The position numbers and the translations under genes are program-made. Below are positions 53,507 through 62,161 of a DNA stretch of 64,000 nt, piece by piece (position 1 is the first letter of the stretch; each line of letters starts with the position of its first letter). The notes under the pieces were generated by a model. The model did no database searches and was not told the origin of the DNA. It saw only the letters and a list, made by a program, of their open reading frames with translations. The stretch is from UBA7960 sp964348755 (GTDB lineage: Bacteria > Bacteroidota > Bacteroidia > Bacteroidales > UBA7960): positions 1 through 64,000 of the forward strand of contig CAYGDW010000009.1 of assembly GCA_964348755.1 (NCBI GenBank), given 5' to 3'.

Positions 53507-55426
53507 TTGAATCTTCAGGAAATTTTGCTACAATATTGGGGTTTCAGTTCATTTAGGCCTTTGCAGGAGGAAATTATCCGCTCGGTGCTCGATGGTCGCG
53601 ATACCCTTGCCCTGCTGCCCACCGGTGGAGGCAAATCTCTGTGCTACCAGATACCAGGTATGGCCAGCAAAGGGTTGTGTATAGTGGTAACGCCATTGAT
53701 AGCCCTAATGAAAGACCAGGTTCAGAACCTAAAAAGCAGGGGCATAAAGGCTGTGGGAGTTTATCATGGCCTTAGCCGTATGGAAATGGAAGTAGCGCTC
53801 GACAATTGTGTATTTGGCGATATTAAATTTTTGTACTTATCGCCAGAGCGTCTTGCAACCGATATGCTTCAAGCACGCCTGCCCCGAATGAATGTAAACC
53901 TGCTGGCTGTTGACGAGGCGCATTGTATTTCGCAATGGGGTTACGACTTTAGGCCTCCATACCTAAAAATTGCCGATGTACGGCAATTTATTCCGAAAAC
54001 TCCGGTACTGGCCCTTACTGCCACTGCTACCCCAAAGGTTGTAGAAGATATTCAACAAAATTTAGGATTTAAGGCAAAGTTGGTTTTTCAACAAAGTTTT
54101 GAACGAAAAAACCTGGCTTACATAGCTCAGGATGAAGAGGACAAACAGAACAGGCTGCTGAAGATTTGCAACAAAGTTTTAGGCCCCGGAATTGTTTATG
54201 TAAGAAACCGGCGGAAAACCCGCGAGCTGGCCAACTTTTTAAACCTCAAAAAGGTATCGGCCGATTTTTACCATGCCGGCCTTACAAACCTTGAACGAGA
54301 CGCAAAACAAAACGCCTGGATGAAAGAAAAATCGAGGGTAATTGTTTCGACCAATGCTTTTGGAATGGGCATTGACAAACCCAATGTAAGGTTTGTTGTG
54401 CACATGGATCTTCCTGACAGCCCCGAAGCGTACTTTCAGGAAGCCGGCAGGGCAGGCCGCGATGGTATTAAGTCTTTTGCGGTATTGCTTTACAACAAAT
54501 CAGATATTATTGAACTTGAGTATAACCACGAAAGCTCATACCCGCCAATCGATTATATTAAAAATGCATACAATAGCCTCGGTAATTACTTTCAGCTAGC
54601 CATTGGCAGCGGACGCGAAACAACCATGCCGTTTAATCTAACAGAGTTTGCAGAAAATTATGCCTTCAATCCATTGCTGGTTTTCAATGCACTGAAATTT
54701 CTGGAAAAAGAAGGCTATATTGCCATTTCAGAAGCCCTGGCCAATCCTTCAAGAATTTTTATCAATTCAGAAAAGGAAGAACTATACCGGTTTCAGGTTG
54801 CAACACCCGATTATGATCCGTTTATTAAAGTTTTGCTAAGGTCTTATACTGGTCTTTTTACTGAGTTTGTTAAAATAAGCGAAAGCGATATTGCAAAGAG
54901 GGCAAATATTACCAGAGAAGAAGTTATTAAGCGCCTGTTGTGGTTAAATAAAATGAACCTCCTGCAATACGAGCAACAAAACGAATTGCCTGCACTTACT
55001 TTTGTTGAAGAAAGGCTAAGTGTAGAAGACCTTCGGATTTCGCCAGAAGTATATCACCAAAGAAAACAGTTTTCGCTCGAGCGGGTTGAGGCTATGAAAA
55101 AATACGTGGTCAACAAAAACCGTTGCCGCAGTACCATGCTACTGGCCTACTTTGGAGAAATAAAAAACGAACAGTGCGGACATTGCGATGTTTGCCTGGA
55201 AAGAAAAAGAACAGAAGTTTCGGATAACGAGTTTGACCTGGTGCTAACCCAAGTAAAAACAATGCTGCAAAAACAAACCATGAGCACAAACGAACTGATA
55301 GATAGAATACATTTAAACCTGCACGAGCAAAAGGTATTGAAAGTAGTGCAGTGGCTCATTGACAACGAGAAAATCAACAGGCTTCCTGATGGAATAAACC
55401 TTAAATGGTCAGATAGCATGAAATGA
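53507..55426 (+). CDS. recQ: RecQ-family ATP-dependent DNA helicase
   Basis: The protein (639 residues from TTG 53507) unwinds DNA 3' to 5' in recombination and fork repair. It shows the aromatic/Gln motif FSSFRPLQEEII, Walker A LLPTGGGKSLCY, DEAH in AVDEAHCISQWGYDFRP, motif VI QEAGRAGRDG, and the zinc-binding segment with NKNRCRS and CGHCDVC. A winged-helix domain follows; I see no clear HRDC domain. No ATG precedes the conserved N-terminus; an in-frame TTG also exists at 53501. It follows the feo genes by 52 bp and may have its own weak promoter. Confidence 0.92.
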   Translation: MNLQEILLQYWGFSSFRPLQEEIIRSVLDGRDTLALLPTGGGKSLCYQIPGMASKGLCIVVTPLIALMKDQVQNLKSRGIKAVGVYHGLSRMEMEVALDNCVFGDIKFLYLSPERLATDMLQARLPRMNVNLLAVDEAHCISQWGYDFRPPYLKIADVRQFIPKTPVLALTATATPKVVEDIQQNLGFKAKLVFQQSFERKNLAYIAQDEEDKQNRLLKICNKVLGPGIVYVRNRRKTRELANFLNLKKVSADFYHAGLTNLERDAKQNAWMKEKSRVIVSTNAFGMGIDKPNVRFVVHMDLPDSPEAYFQEAGRAGRDGIKSFAVLLYNKSDIIELEYNHESSYPPIDYIKNAYNSLGNYFQLAIGSGRETTMPFNLTEFAENYAFNPLLVFNALKFLEKEGYIAISEALANPSRIFINSEKEELYRFQVATPDYDPFIKVLLRSYTGLFTEFVKISESDIAKRANITREEVIKRLLWLNKMNLLQYEQQNELPALTFVEERLSVEDLRISPEVYHQRKQFSLERVEAMKKYVVNKNRCRSTMLLAYFGEIKNEQCGHCDVCLERKRTEVSDNEFDLVLTQVKTMLQKQTMSTNELIDRIHLNLHEQKVLKVVQWLIDNEKINRLPDGINLKWSDSMK

Positions 55427-55473
55427 TTTTATTGACATCGCAGCTTTCAAAAAAAACCTTGCTTGTCTTTAAG

Positions 55474-55481
55474 TAATTTTG
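55474..55481 (+). promoter_or_regulatory. -7 element TAATTTTG (YjjG-like gene)
   Basis: It matches TAnnTTTG, 37 bases before the ATG at 55519. Confidence 0.55.
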
Positions 55482-55518
55482 CCATTTTATATGAACCAAT
55501 TTTAGAAAATTAAACACT

Positions 55519-56211
55519 ATGGCTGCGTACCAGCATATTTTTTTTGACCTTGACCGTACCCTTTACGATTTCGACTACAACAACCGCGAAACCATCCTGC
55601 AGATTTTCAGCAATTTAAAAATTTATGAGGTGGCCGGAATAAGCTTCGAAACTTTTCATGAAACCTACAAACAAATAAACGCACCGCTTTGGGAGCAGTA
55701 CAAAAAACAGGAAATAACAAAAGAACACCTTAACCTTACCAGGTTTTCGGAAACCCTAAAGGCTTTTGTTGTAAATCATCACCTTGGCAAAACATTCGCT
55801 TCTGAATACATTCGCTTAAGCCCCCTGCAGATAAACCTTTTGCCTGGCGCCATTGAACTGCTCGACTACCTTTTGACAAAATATCAGTTACACATTATTA
55901 CAAACGGTTTTGATGAGATTCAGTATGTAAAGATTAACCGTTGCGGACTTGAGAAATATTTCAGGCACGTAATAGTAAGCGAGGCGGCAGGTGCACAGAA
56001 GCCTAGCCCTAAAATATTTCACTATGCCTTTGAGAAAACTGGGGCGAGTGCACAAAATTCAGTGCTGATTGGCGACGATCCCCACTCTGACATTTACGGC
56101 GCTCAGCTAATAGGCATGGACCAGGTTTGGCTGGCTCAGCCTGGCGAAACATCGCCATACAAACCTACCTGGCAAATAGGACATTTGCTCCAACTGAAAG
56201 AAATTCTTTAG
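55519..56211 (+). CDS. HAD hydrolase, YjjG-type nucleotidase
   Basis: The 230-residue cytosolic HAD phosphatase has motif I FFDLDRTLYDFD, motif II IITNGFDEIQ, motif III Lys in AGAQKPSPKIF, and motif IV IGDDPHSDI. Together with the helical cap this fits the YjjG subfamily, which dephosphorylates pyrimidine nucleoside monophosphates and can remove mutagenic analogues. The stop overlaps the stop of the convergent NUDIX gene by 4 bases. Confidence 0.87.
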   Translation: MAAYQHIFFDLDRTLYDFDYNNRETILQIFSNLKIYEVAGISFETFHETYKQINAPLWEQYKKQEITKEHLNLTRFSETLKAFVVNHHLGKTFASEYIRLSPLQINLLPGAIELLDYLLTKYQLHIITNGFDEIQYVKINRCGLEKYFRHVIVSEAAGAQKPSPKIFHYAFEKTGASAQNSVLIGDDPHSDIYGAQLIGMDQVWLAQPGETSPYKPTWQIGHLLQLKEIL

Positions 56212-56903
56212 AATAAAGGAAAACCTTTGTAATGCGATTTTAAAAATTCGAAAAACTCGCTCACCATCATGGCTGTAGCTCCCCAAATTACATGACCGTT
56301 AATAACATAACAAGGAGTATCGAGCCTTTGGCCACCATTAAGGGCAATTGTTCTGGAATGCACGTTTTGGGGATTCAAAAATCCGGCAAGCCCGATTTCA
56401 ATTAAAGACTCTACTTCAGCAGGTTGCGCAACAAAAGAAGGTTTTTTTTTTAACAAACCTATATACGGGCTTACCATGAAATTGCTTGGTGGAATAAACA
56501 AGTCGGTTAGTTTTCCGGTAATTTCAATATCAGCGGCCGGAACCCCAATCTCTTCGAAAGTTTCGCGCAAAGCAGTGTTTTTCAGATTTTTATCAGCCTC
56601 TTCGTATCGCCCACCCGGAAACGAAATTTGTCCGCCATGTACACCATTATTTTCGGGCCGCTTTATGAAAACTGTGGTGGTGTTTCCTTTTTTATCAGGA
56701 TAAAAAAGAAAAAGAACAGCGCTTTTCACCGCATTTTTGCCCTGTCCAAGGCTCATTATTTCTTGAAGGCGGTTGGCCGGAGCCATTTTTAGCTGCGACT
56801 TAAGCCCGGGAAGGCTAAGATAAGGCAAACCCCTTAAAATGGATGAAAAGGAATTGAAATTCAGAATGTTTTCTTTAAAAATGAATGGGTTGCGAGTAGT
56901 CAT
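56208..56903 (-). CDS. NUDIX hydrolase, CoA pyrophosphatase-like
   Basis: The protein (231 residues from ATG 56903) carries a NUDIX box starting GGRYEEADKNL and closing RETFEEIGVP, preceded by the CoA-pyrophosphatase signature HGGQISFPGGR. Enzymes of this type cleave CoA to phosphopantetheine and adenosine 3',5'-diphosphate. The open frame extends 7 codons upstream, but MTTRNPFIF is the more likely start. It diverges from the YiiX-like gene; the intergenic stretch is only 75 bp and holds the promoter of that gene. Confidence 0.85.
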   Translation of the reverse strand: MTTRNPFIFKENILNFNSFSSILRGLPYLSLPGLKSQLKMAPANRLQEIMSLGQGKNAVKSAVLFLFYPDKKGNTTTVFIKRPENNGVHGGQISFPGGRYEEADKNLKNTALRETFEEIGVPAADIEITGKLTDLFIPPSNFMVSPYIGLLKKKPSFVAQPAEVESLIEIGLAGFLNPQNVHSRTIALNGGQRLDTPCYVINGHVIWGATAMMVSEFFEFLKSHYKGFPLF

Positions 56904-56930
56904 AAAGCCATTTTGAAAAAACATTTGCCT

Positions 56931-56938
56931 TACATTTG
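56931..56938 (+). promoter_or_regulatory. -7 element TACATTTG (YiiX-like gene)
   Basis: It matches TAnnTTTG, 40 bases before the ATG at 56979, and shows that the open frame starting at 56913 is too long. Confidence 0.55.
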
Positions 56939-56978
56939 TGTGCGAAGGCCAAAATTAAACAATCATTCACAAGCAACA

Positions 56979-57638
56979 ATGAAGCCCGCCCTATTGTTTT
57001 CAGGATACATTATTTCGCTATCCTTAGCGGCCGCGTTAGTAGCTTCGTGTAGCTTTTTTTCCGGAAAAGAAAATCAGAACCCCACTTACCAGCTTTCGCA
57101 TGAAGAATATGAACTGCTGCAACCCGGCGATATTATTCTCAGACAGGGTTTCGGGGTTGGAAGCCAGGCCATTAGCGAATTTTTAAACGAAAATATTAAG
57201 GTATCGCACGTGGCTTTGCTTAGCCAAAATGCCCAAAGCCACTGGCAAGTCATTCAATCCGTTTCGCAAAATGTATCCGATTTTGATGGTATGCAAGCCC
57301 AGTATCTGTCAGAATTTATTCGCGAAAGCCAAACCAATTCATTGGTTGTAGTCAGGTTCAAGGGGTTTAATGCTAATCCGGGTCTAAACCACCGTTTTGA
57401 ACAGGCCGCTTTGAGCTACCTTAAGCAACAGGTGCCATTCGACCATAGTTTTAGCCTGACCGACAGCACCCAATTTTTTTGTTCGGAACTGATTTGGCGA
57501 CTGTTTCTGAACGAAGCCGGTGTTGATATTTTTGAAAAAATGAATAAGGACGATCGCAGGGAGCGTTTGCGGTTTGCTTCATTTTTTGACCCTGATCATT
57601 TTGAAGTAATTATAAACCATCACTCCAGGGATCAATAG
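56979..57638 (+). CDS. YiiX/YebB-like NlpC/P60 lipoprotein
   Basis: The 219-residue product has a lipoprotein signal (LSLAAALVASC). Its mature part fits the permuted papain-like YiiX family, with PGDIILRQGFGVGSQAIS, the His in IKVSHVALL and the nucleophile Cys in FFCSELIWRLF. Such enzymes cleave amide or ester bonds in peptides, peptidoglycan stems or lipids at the cell envelope; the substrate is unknown. The last 7 bases overlap the end of the convergent photolyase gene. Confidence 0.83.
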   Translation: MKPALLFSGYIISLSLAAALVASCSFFSGKENQNPTYQLSHEEYELLQPGDIILRQGFGVGSQAISEFLNENIKVSHVALLSQNAQSHWQVIQSVSQNVSDFDGMQAQYLSEFIRESQTNSLVVVRFKGFNANPGLNHRFEQAALSYLKQQVPFDHSFSLTDSTQFFCSELIWRLFLNEAGVDIFEKMNKDDRRERLRFASFFDPDHFEVIINHHSRDQ

Positions 57639-58930
57639 CCCCGGATGGCTTTTTTGTAGGCAGCAAGGCAGCGCTCGCGGGCTATTTTAAGGTCTATGAT
57701 TGGCGCCGGGTAGGTATTAGTGCCGTATTCGGCAATCCATTGCCTGATATACTTTTCTTCTGGGTCGAACTTTTTTTGCTGCTCCACCGGATTGAATATC
57801 CGGAAGTAAGGAGCCGCATCGGTTCCGGTGCCGGCGCTCCATTGCCAACCGCCATTGTTTGATGAAAGCTCGAAGTCAAAGAGCTTATCGGCAAACCAGG
57901 CCTGGCCCCAGCGCCAGTCAATAAGCAGGTGCTTGGTAAGGAAGCTGGCCGTAACCATGCGCAAGCGATTGTGCATATAGCCTGTAGCCGACAATTGCCG
58001 CATGCCGGCATCAACCATAGGGAAACCTGTTCGACCCTGCTTCCACCGCTCAAATTCTTCTTTGTTATTCAGCCATACAATGCGATCGTATTCGGGCCGA
58101 AACGACTCATTTACCACCCGCGGGAAGTGATGCAGAATCATGGCATAGAATTCGCGCCAGATCAGCTCGTTCAGGAATGTTTCATTCAGGCCTTGCGCCA
58201 ACTTAACCAGCTTGCGTATGCTTATGGTGCCAAAGCGCAAATGCGGGCTAAGAAGCGACACTCCGTTAACAGCCGGAAAATTGCGGGTTTCATGATAATT
58301 TTTAATGAGGTCCCTGTCAATTGTTGCTATAGGCATGGCCATGCCCGAAGGCTTAAATCCAATTTCTTCGAGTGCAGGAAAACGGTCAACCTGCCCTTTA
58401 AAGCAATTTTGCAGCAGGGATTCTGAAGGAAATTCGGCCGAAGCCCTGTGTTCAAGCACCTCTTTCCAGCGGCGGCTGTATGGGGTAAATACGTTGTATG
58501 GTTTGCCATCGGGCTTCAGGGCATCATGTGCTGTCAATACCAAATGGTCAAGCTCCTGAAAAAATCCAATACCCCGTGAGGCCAACAGGGCGCCCACCTT
58601 TTGATCGCGCTCCCTGCCATAAGGTTCGTGATCGGCATTGCTGTGAACGGCCTCAATGTCGAACTCCTCCAACAATCTGCTGAAAACTGAAATAGGCCTG
58701 CCCTTTTTTACCAGAATACCACTCCCCTGCTTCCTCAGCACCTGGTCAATTACCGAAAGGGTACTGTGAATGAACTCTACCCGGTGATCGTTTTGGGGAA
58801 GCGTATCAAGAATAACATCATCAAAAATAAAAAGGGGAAGCACTTTTCCGGAGCTTTTCAATGCCCTGAAAAATGCCTTATTATCATTGAGCCGTAAATC
58901 GCGACGAAACCAAAAAATCGCTATGCTCAT
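57632..58930 (-). CDS. phrB: Deoxyribodipyrimidine photolyase (class I)
   Basis: The 432-residue flavoprotein splits UV-induced pyrimidine dimers with blue light. The N-terminal Rossmann domain starts IFWFRRDLRLNDN, and the C-terminal FAD domain contains FPMVDAGMRQLSATGYMHNR and SSNNGGWQWSAGTGTD, the most conserved FAD and DNA-binding segment. The length is a little below E. coli PhrB (472). A cryptochrome cannot be excluded, but the tryptophan-rich FAD region is photolyase-like. The presence of the enzyme suggests a habitat with light. Confidence 0.93.
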   Translation of the reverse strand: MSIAIFWFRRDLRLNDNKAFFRALKSSGKVLPLFIFDDVILDTLPQNDHRVEFIHSTLSVIDQVLRKQGSGILVKKGRPISVFSRLLEEFDIEAVHSNADHEPYGRERDQKVGALLASRGIGFFQELDHLVLTAHDALKPDGKPYNVFTPYSRRWKEVLEHRASAEFPSESLLQNCFKGQVDRFPALEEIGFKPSGMAMPIATIDRDLIKNYHETRNFPAVNGVSLLSPHLRFGTISIRKLVKLAQGLNETFLNELIWREFYAMILHHFPRVVNESFRPEYDRIVWLNNKEEFERWKQGRTGFPMVDAGMRQLSATGYMHNRLRMVTASFLTKHLLIDWRWGQAWFADKLFDFELSSNNGGWQWSAGTGTDAAPYFRIFNPVEQQKKFDPEEKYIRQWIAEYGTNTYPAPIIDLKIARERCLAAYKKAIRGY

Positions 58931-59018
58931 TGTAGATTACACTGATTTTTAACAAATTAAACAGGTTACTTTTGATAACAGGCAGTTGATGGCTGATGAC
59001 CAAAAACTTTTTAACTTC

Positions 59019-60296
59019 TTACTCCCGACTTCCGTTCTCCGATTTACGCAGTATTATCAGGGTGATTTCCGGCGGCATTCCTACCCTTCCGGGGAAACTT
59101 AAAAAGCCGAAACCCCTGTTTACGTATAAATTTTGTGTGCCTTCGCTATAAAGTCCGTTCCATTCGCTGTATTTGTATTGCACCGGGCTCCACGAAAAAA
59201 AGCGGTTGCTAACACCAAACTGCATACCATGGGTATGTCCGCTAAGGGTAAGGTCAATATTGGTGTTTGGCAAAATTTGCTGTCGCCAGTGCGAGGGATC
59301 GTGCGAAATCAGAATCTGAAACGGGAATCCGGCATTTTGGCCAAGCGCTTTTTCGAGGTCGCCATATTGTGCAAAAGGCGGCATACCCCAGTTCTTAACG
59401 CCTGCAATCATTATAGAGTCGTTTCCACGCTTTATAAATGTATGCTCGTTCAAAAGCACCCTGAAACCCATTTCCTTTTGCACTTCAACAAGGCGCTGCA
59501 CATCAGAGTCTTTTTCCTTAATAGTGCCCCAGCGCCGGTAATCGCCCATATCATGATTGCCCAGTACCGAAAACATTCCATTGGTTGCTCTCAATTCCCT
59601 GAAAAAGTGAATGAATTTTTCGGCTTCCTGTGCCTGGTTATTAACCATATCGCCCGAAAAGGCAATCAGGTCGGGCTGCAAACCTGCTATAACCTTTAGT
59701 CCGGCAGCTACGGCCTCCTGGCGGCTAAAACTCCCAAGGTGCGTATCGGAAAAATGCACCAGCCGGTAGCCATCAAAACTTTCGGGAAGATCGTCGAACC
59801 AAACCTCAACCTCTTCAACCTGAAAATTATACCGGCCAAAACTAAGCCCGTAAACCGTTATAGAAAACATGATCAGGGCAAAGGCAAGGCCGGCAACAAG
59901 TACAACCAAACTTTGGCGCAAGCGTTTTAATGAAGGCCCCATGCGTGGATACTCCTTAAAAATCCAATGAAAAAACCTCAAAAACAATATCTTCAGGTCG
60001 TAAATCAATACAAAAATGAAAAAGCTGACCTTCGGAATAAAAATGAGCATAAATGCACCCATTATCACAAAAAATTGCCTGTATTTCACATAGTCCTCCA
60101 TTTCGCTGCCCCTGATATACCAACCCCAGGCAAACGAAAATGCCAGAAAAACCAAATCGACTATCCAGAATGTCTTTAAAACAATACCCCTTAATGGTGT
60201 AAGCCCCCTGTGCGAAAATAACTTGCGCAACCCGCGGTATGAATAAAAATTTATTACAAGCATTATTGCCAAAAGTACCAGTATCCGTGTGAGCAT
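59019..60296 (-). CDS. Membrane-anchored metallophosphoesterase
   Basis: The 425-residue protein has about four N-terminal membrane helices (to about residue 160) and then a calcineurin-like phosphoesterase domain with all metal motifs: VHFSDTHLGS, FSGDMVNN, LGNHDMGDYRR, ISHDPSHW and LSGHTHGM. The layout matches the YkuE/YaeI-type family, which has been linked to lipid phosphate or UDP-sugar lipid hydrolysis. The catalytic domain would face the periplasm or the cytosol depending on helix count. It is upstream of, and in the same direction as, the photolyase gene (88 bp gap). Confidence 0.85.
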   Translation of the reverse strand: MLTRILVLLAIMLVINFYSYRGLRKLFSHRGLTPLRGIVLKTFWIVDLVFLAFSFAWGWYIRGSEMEDYVKYRQFFVIMGAFMLIFIPKVSFFIFVLIYDLKILFLRFFHWIFKEYPRMGPSLKRLRQSLVVLVAGLAFALIMFSITVYGLSFGRYNFQVEEVEVWFDDLPESFDGYRLVHFSDTHLGSFSRQEAVAAGLKVIAGLQPDLIAFSGDMVNNQAQEAEKFIHFFRELRATNGMFSVLGNHDMGDYRRWGTIKEKDSDVQRLVEVQKEMGFRVLLNEHTFIKRGNDSIMIAGVKNWGMPPFAQYGDLEKALGQNAGFPFQILISHDPSHWRQQILPNTNIDLTLSGHTHGMQFGVSNRFFSWSPVQYKYSEWNGLYSEGTQNLYVNRGFGFLSFPGRVGMPPEITLIILRKSENGSRE

Positions 60297-60394
60297 TTAT
60301 TCAGAAAATATTTATAAACAAGTGAATTGATTGTTTTATTGAAACCTTACCTTTGAAGCGGACAAAAGGCTTTAAACCGGCCGGCAAAGTTAGT

Positions 60395-60402
60395 TATTTT
60401 TG
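60395..60402 (+). promoter_or_regulatory. -7 element TATTTTTG (AspT/YidE transporter)
   Basis: It matches TAnnTTTG, 38 bases before the ATG at 60441. Confidence 0.55.
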
Positions 60403-60440
60403 GACAGTAAAACATTTATTCTCAGCGAATTGTTCAGCTT

Positions 60441-62030
60441 ATGAACGTCCTTTTTCACGAAGGTTATTTCGTACTTTTTCTGATTATCACCCTGGGAGTT
60501 GCCTTTGGCAATGTAAAAATCAAGGGCTTTTCGCTCGATATTTCGGCAGTAATTTTTGTGGCATTGTTGCTTGGTCATTACGGCTTTGTGGTTCCGGCAT
60601 CATTTCAAACCATCGGATTGCTGTTTTTTATTTTTACCATAGGCATACAGGCCGGGCCAGGCTTTTTCGATTCATTTCAAAAATTTGGCCGTCAGTTGCT
60701 GTTTATTTGCCTGGTGTTGGTTTCTATGGCAGCCGGGCTTAGTTTTGTGCTTTCTCGCCTTTACGACATACATCCCTTTTTGAGCGTTGGGCTGTTTAAC
60801 GGTGCTCTTACCAGCACACCCGGCCTTGCAGCTGCTATCGATATTACCGGCTCGCCCATGGCATCAATCGGATACGGGGTGGCTTATCCCGCAGGTGCAG
60901 TGCTAACCATACTAATTATTCAACTTTTTCCTGCCCTGCTAAAGGTCGATTTAAAAAAGGAAGAAAGAAAGTATCTTGAAAAAGTAATCGAAGAGTTTCC
61001 GCAGGTTATAAACCGCAACTTTGTGATTGAAAACCAGAATATACATGGCAAAACCCTGAAAGAGCTGCAGATTGGTACCATGACCAGTGCCGTGATTTCG
61101 CGTGTGAAACATAAAAACCAGGCTTTTACTCCTACGGGAGATACCTGTTTGTATTTGGGCGATGTGGTAAAGGTTGTTGGCATCGAGGCAGCCCTGCACA
61201 AAGCTGAGATTATGATTGGCCGGCCCACCACCGACGAAATTGCCCTTGCCGAAGAGTTTGAAGTAAACTGGGTACTGGTAACCAACAAAAAGGTAATAAA
61301 CAAAAGCCTGCAATCGTTAAACCTCACTGCCTATTATGGTGGCACCATTACACGCATTCGCCGCAGCGGCATCGACCTTAGCCCCAAAGGTACTTCCACC
61401 CTTCGCTTTGGCGACAAGGTGCTTCTGGCCTGCGAAAAGCAGAATATGCGCAAAGTAATGAAACTGCTTGGCAACGACGAAAAACGGCTTCGCGAAACCG
61501 ACTTCCTGCCAATAAGCCTTGGAATAATCATTGGCATTTTGATTGGCTCTGTGAACATTCCGGTATTTGGCATTTTCGATTTTTCGCTCGGCCTTACCGG
61601 AGGGGTGCTTACGGCAGCCCTGCTGCTTAGCCGCATTGGCAAAACCGGACCCATAATCTGGTCAATGTCGGGCAGCGGAAACCAACTTTTACGCAAACTA
61701 GGCCTGCTAATGTTTCTTGCAGCCGTGGGCACCCAAGCTGGCGCCAACATTGCCGAGACCCTTGCCCAGCATGGCCTGAAACTGCTCTGGACCGGCATGA
61801 TAATTACCATTTTGCCTATGGTGATCACCACCCTTATCGGGCATTATTTCATGCGTATTAATTTTATAACGCTTCTTGGAGTTATTGCAGGAAGCATGAC
61901 CAGCACTCCCGGCCTGGCAGCCGCCGATAATAAAACCGAAACCGATGCCGCTTCGGTAGCTTATGCTACTGTGTATCCTATGGCTCTGGTGCTTATGATC
62001 ATTTATTCGCAGGTGTTGTGTCTAATATAA
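60441..62030 (+). CDS. AspT/YidE family transporter
   Basis: The 529-residue inner-membrane protein has two homologous membrane halves, each with the AspT-type signature (GALTSTPGLAAAIDITGSP in the first and GSMTSTPGLAAADNKTE in the second). Two RCK_C (TrkA-C) domains lie between them (about residues 190-350; KTLKELQIG and NKSLQSLNL). Members exchange aspartate for alanine, or move succinate or other acids; for YidE-type proteins the substrate is unknown. The central RCK_C pair suggests ligand-gated control. Monocistronic. Confidence 0.87.
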   Translation: MNVLFHEGYFVLFLIITLGVAFGNVKIKGFSLDISAVIFVALLLGHYGFVVPASFQTIGLLFFIFTIGIQAGPGFFDSFQKFGRQLLFICLVLVSMAAGLSFVLSRLYDIHPFLSVGLFNGALTSTPGLAAAIDITGSPMASIGYGVAYPAGAVLTILIIQLFPALLKVDLKKEERKYLEKVIEEFPQVINRNFVIENQNIHGKTLKELQIGTMTSAVISRVKHKNQAFTPTGDTCLYLGDVVKVVGIEAALHKAEIMIGRPTTDEIALAEEFEVNWVLVTNKKVINKSLQSLNLTAYYGGTITRIRRSGIDLSPKGTSTLRFGDKVLLACEKQNMRKVMKLLGNDEKRLRETDFLPISLGIIIGILIGSVNIPVFGIFDFSLGLTGGVLTAALLLSRIGKTGPIIWSMSGSGNQLLRKLGLLMFLAAVGTQAGANIAETLAQHGLKLLWTGMIITILPMVITTLIGHYFMRINFITLLGVIAGSMTSTPGLAAADNKTETDAASVAYATVYPMALVLMIIYSQVLCLI

Positions 62031-62161
62031 TGGGGCCATTTGTTATAAATACATGCATGGTGTTGGCTCCTCCAAATATGCGTAAGAGCTTGCCAAACAG
62101 GTTTTGCCTTTATTATCAGCCCCTGAAAATATTTCACCTGTCGAAAAAAGTTTACAATAGT

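Noticed and set aside
44443..55426. Defence island made of NYN nuclease, RtcB, RecQ and similar genes
   Set aside because: The genes are on different strands and separated by hisS, glgB and feoB; each has a plain housekeeping reading.
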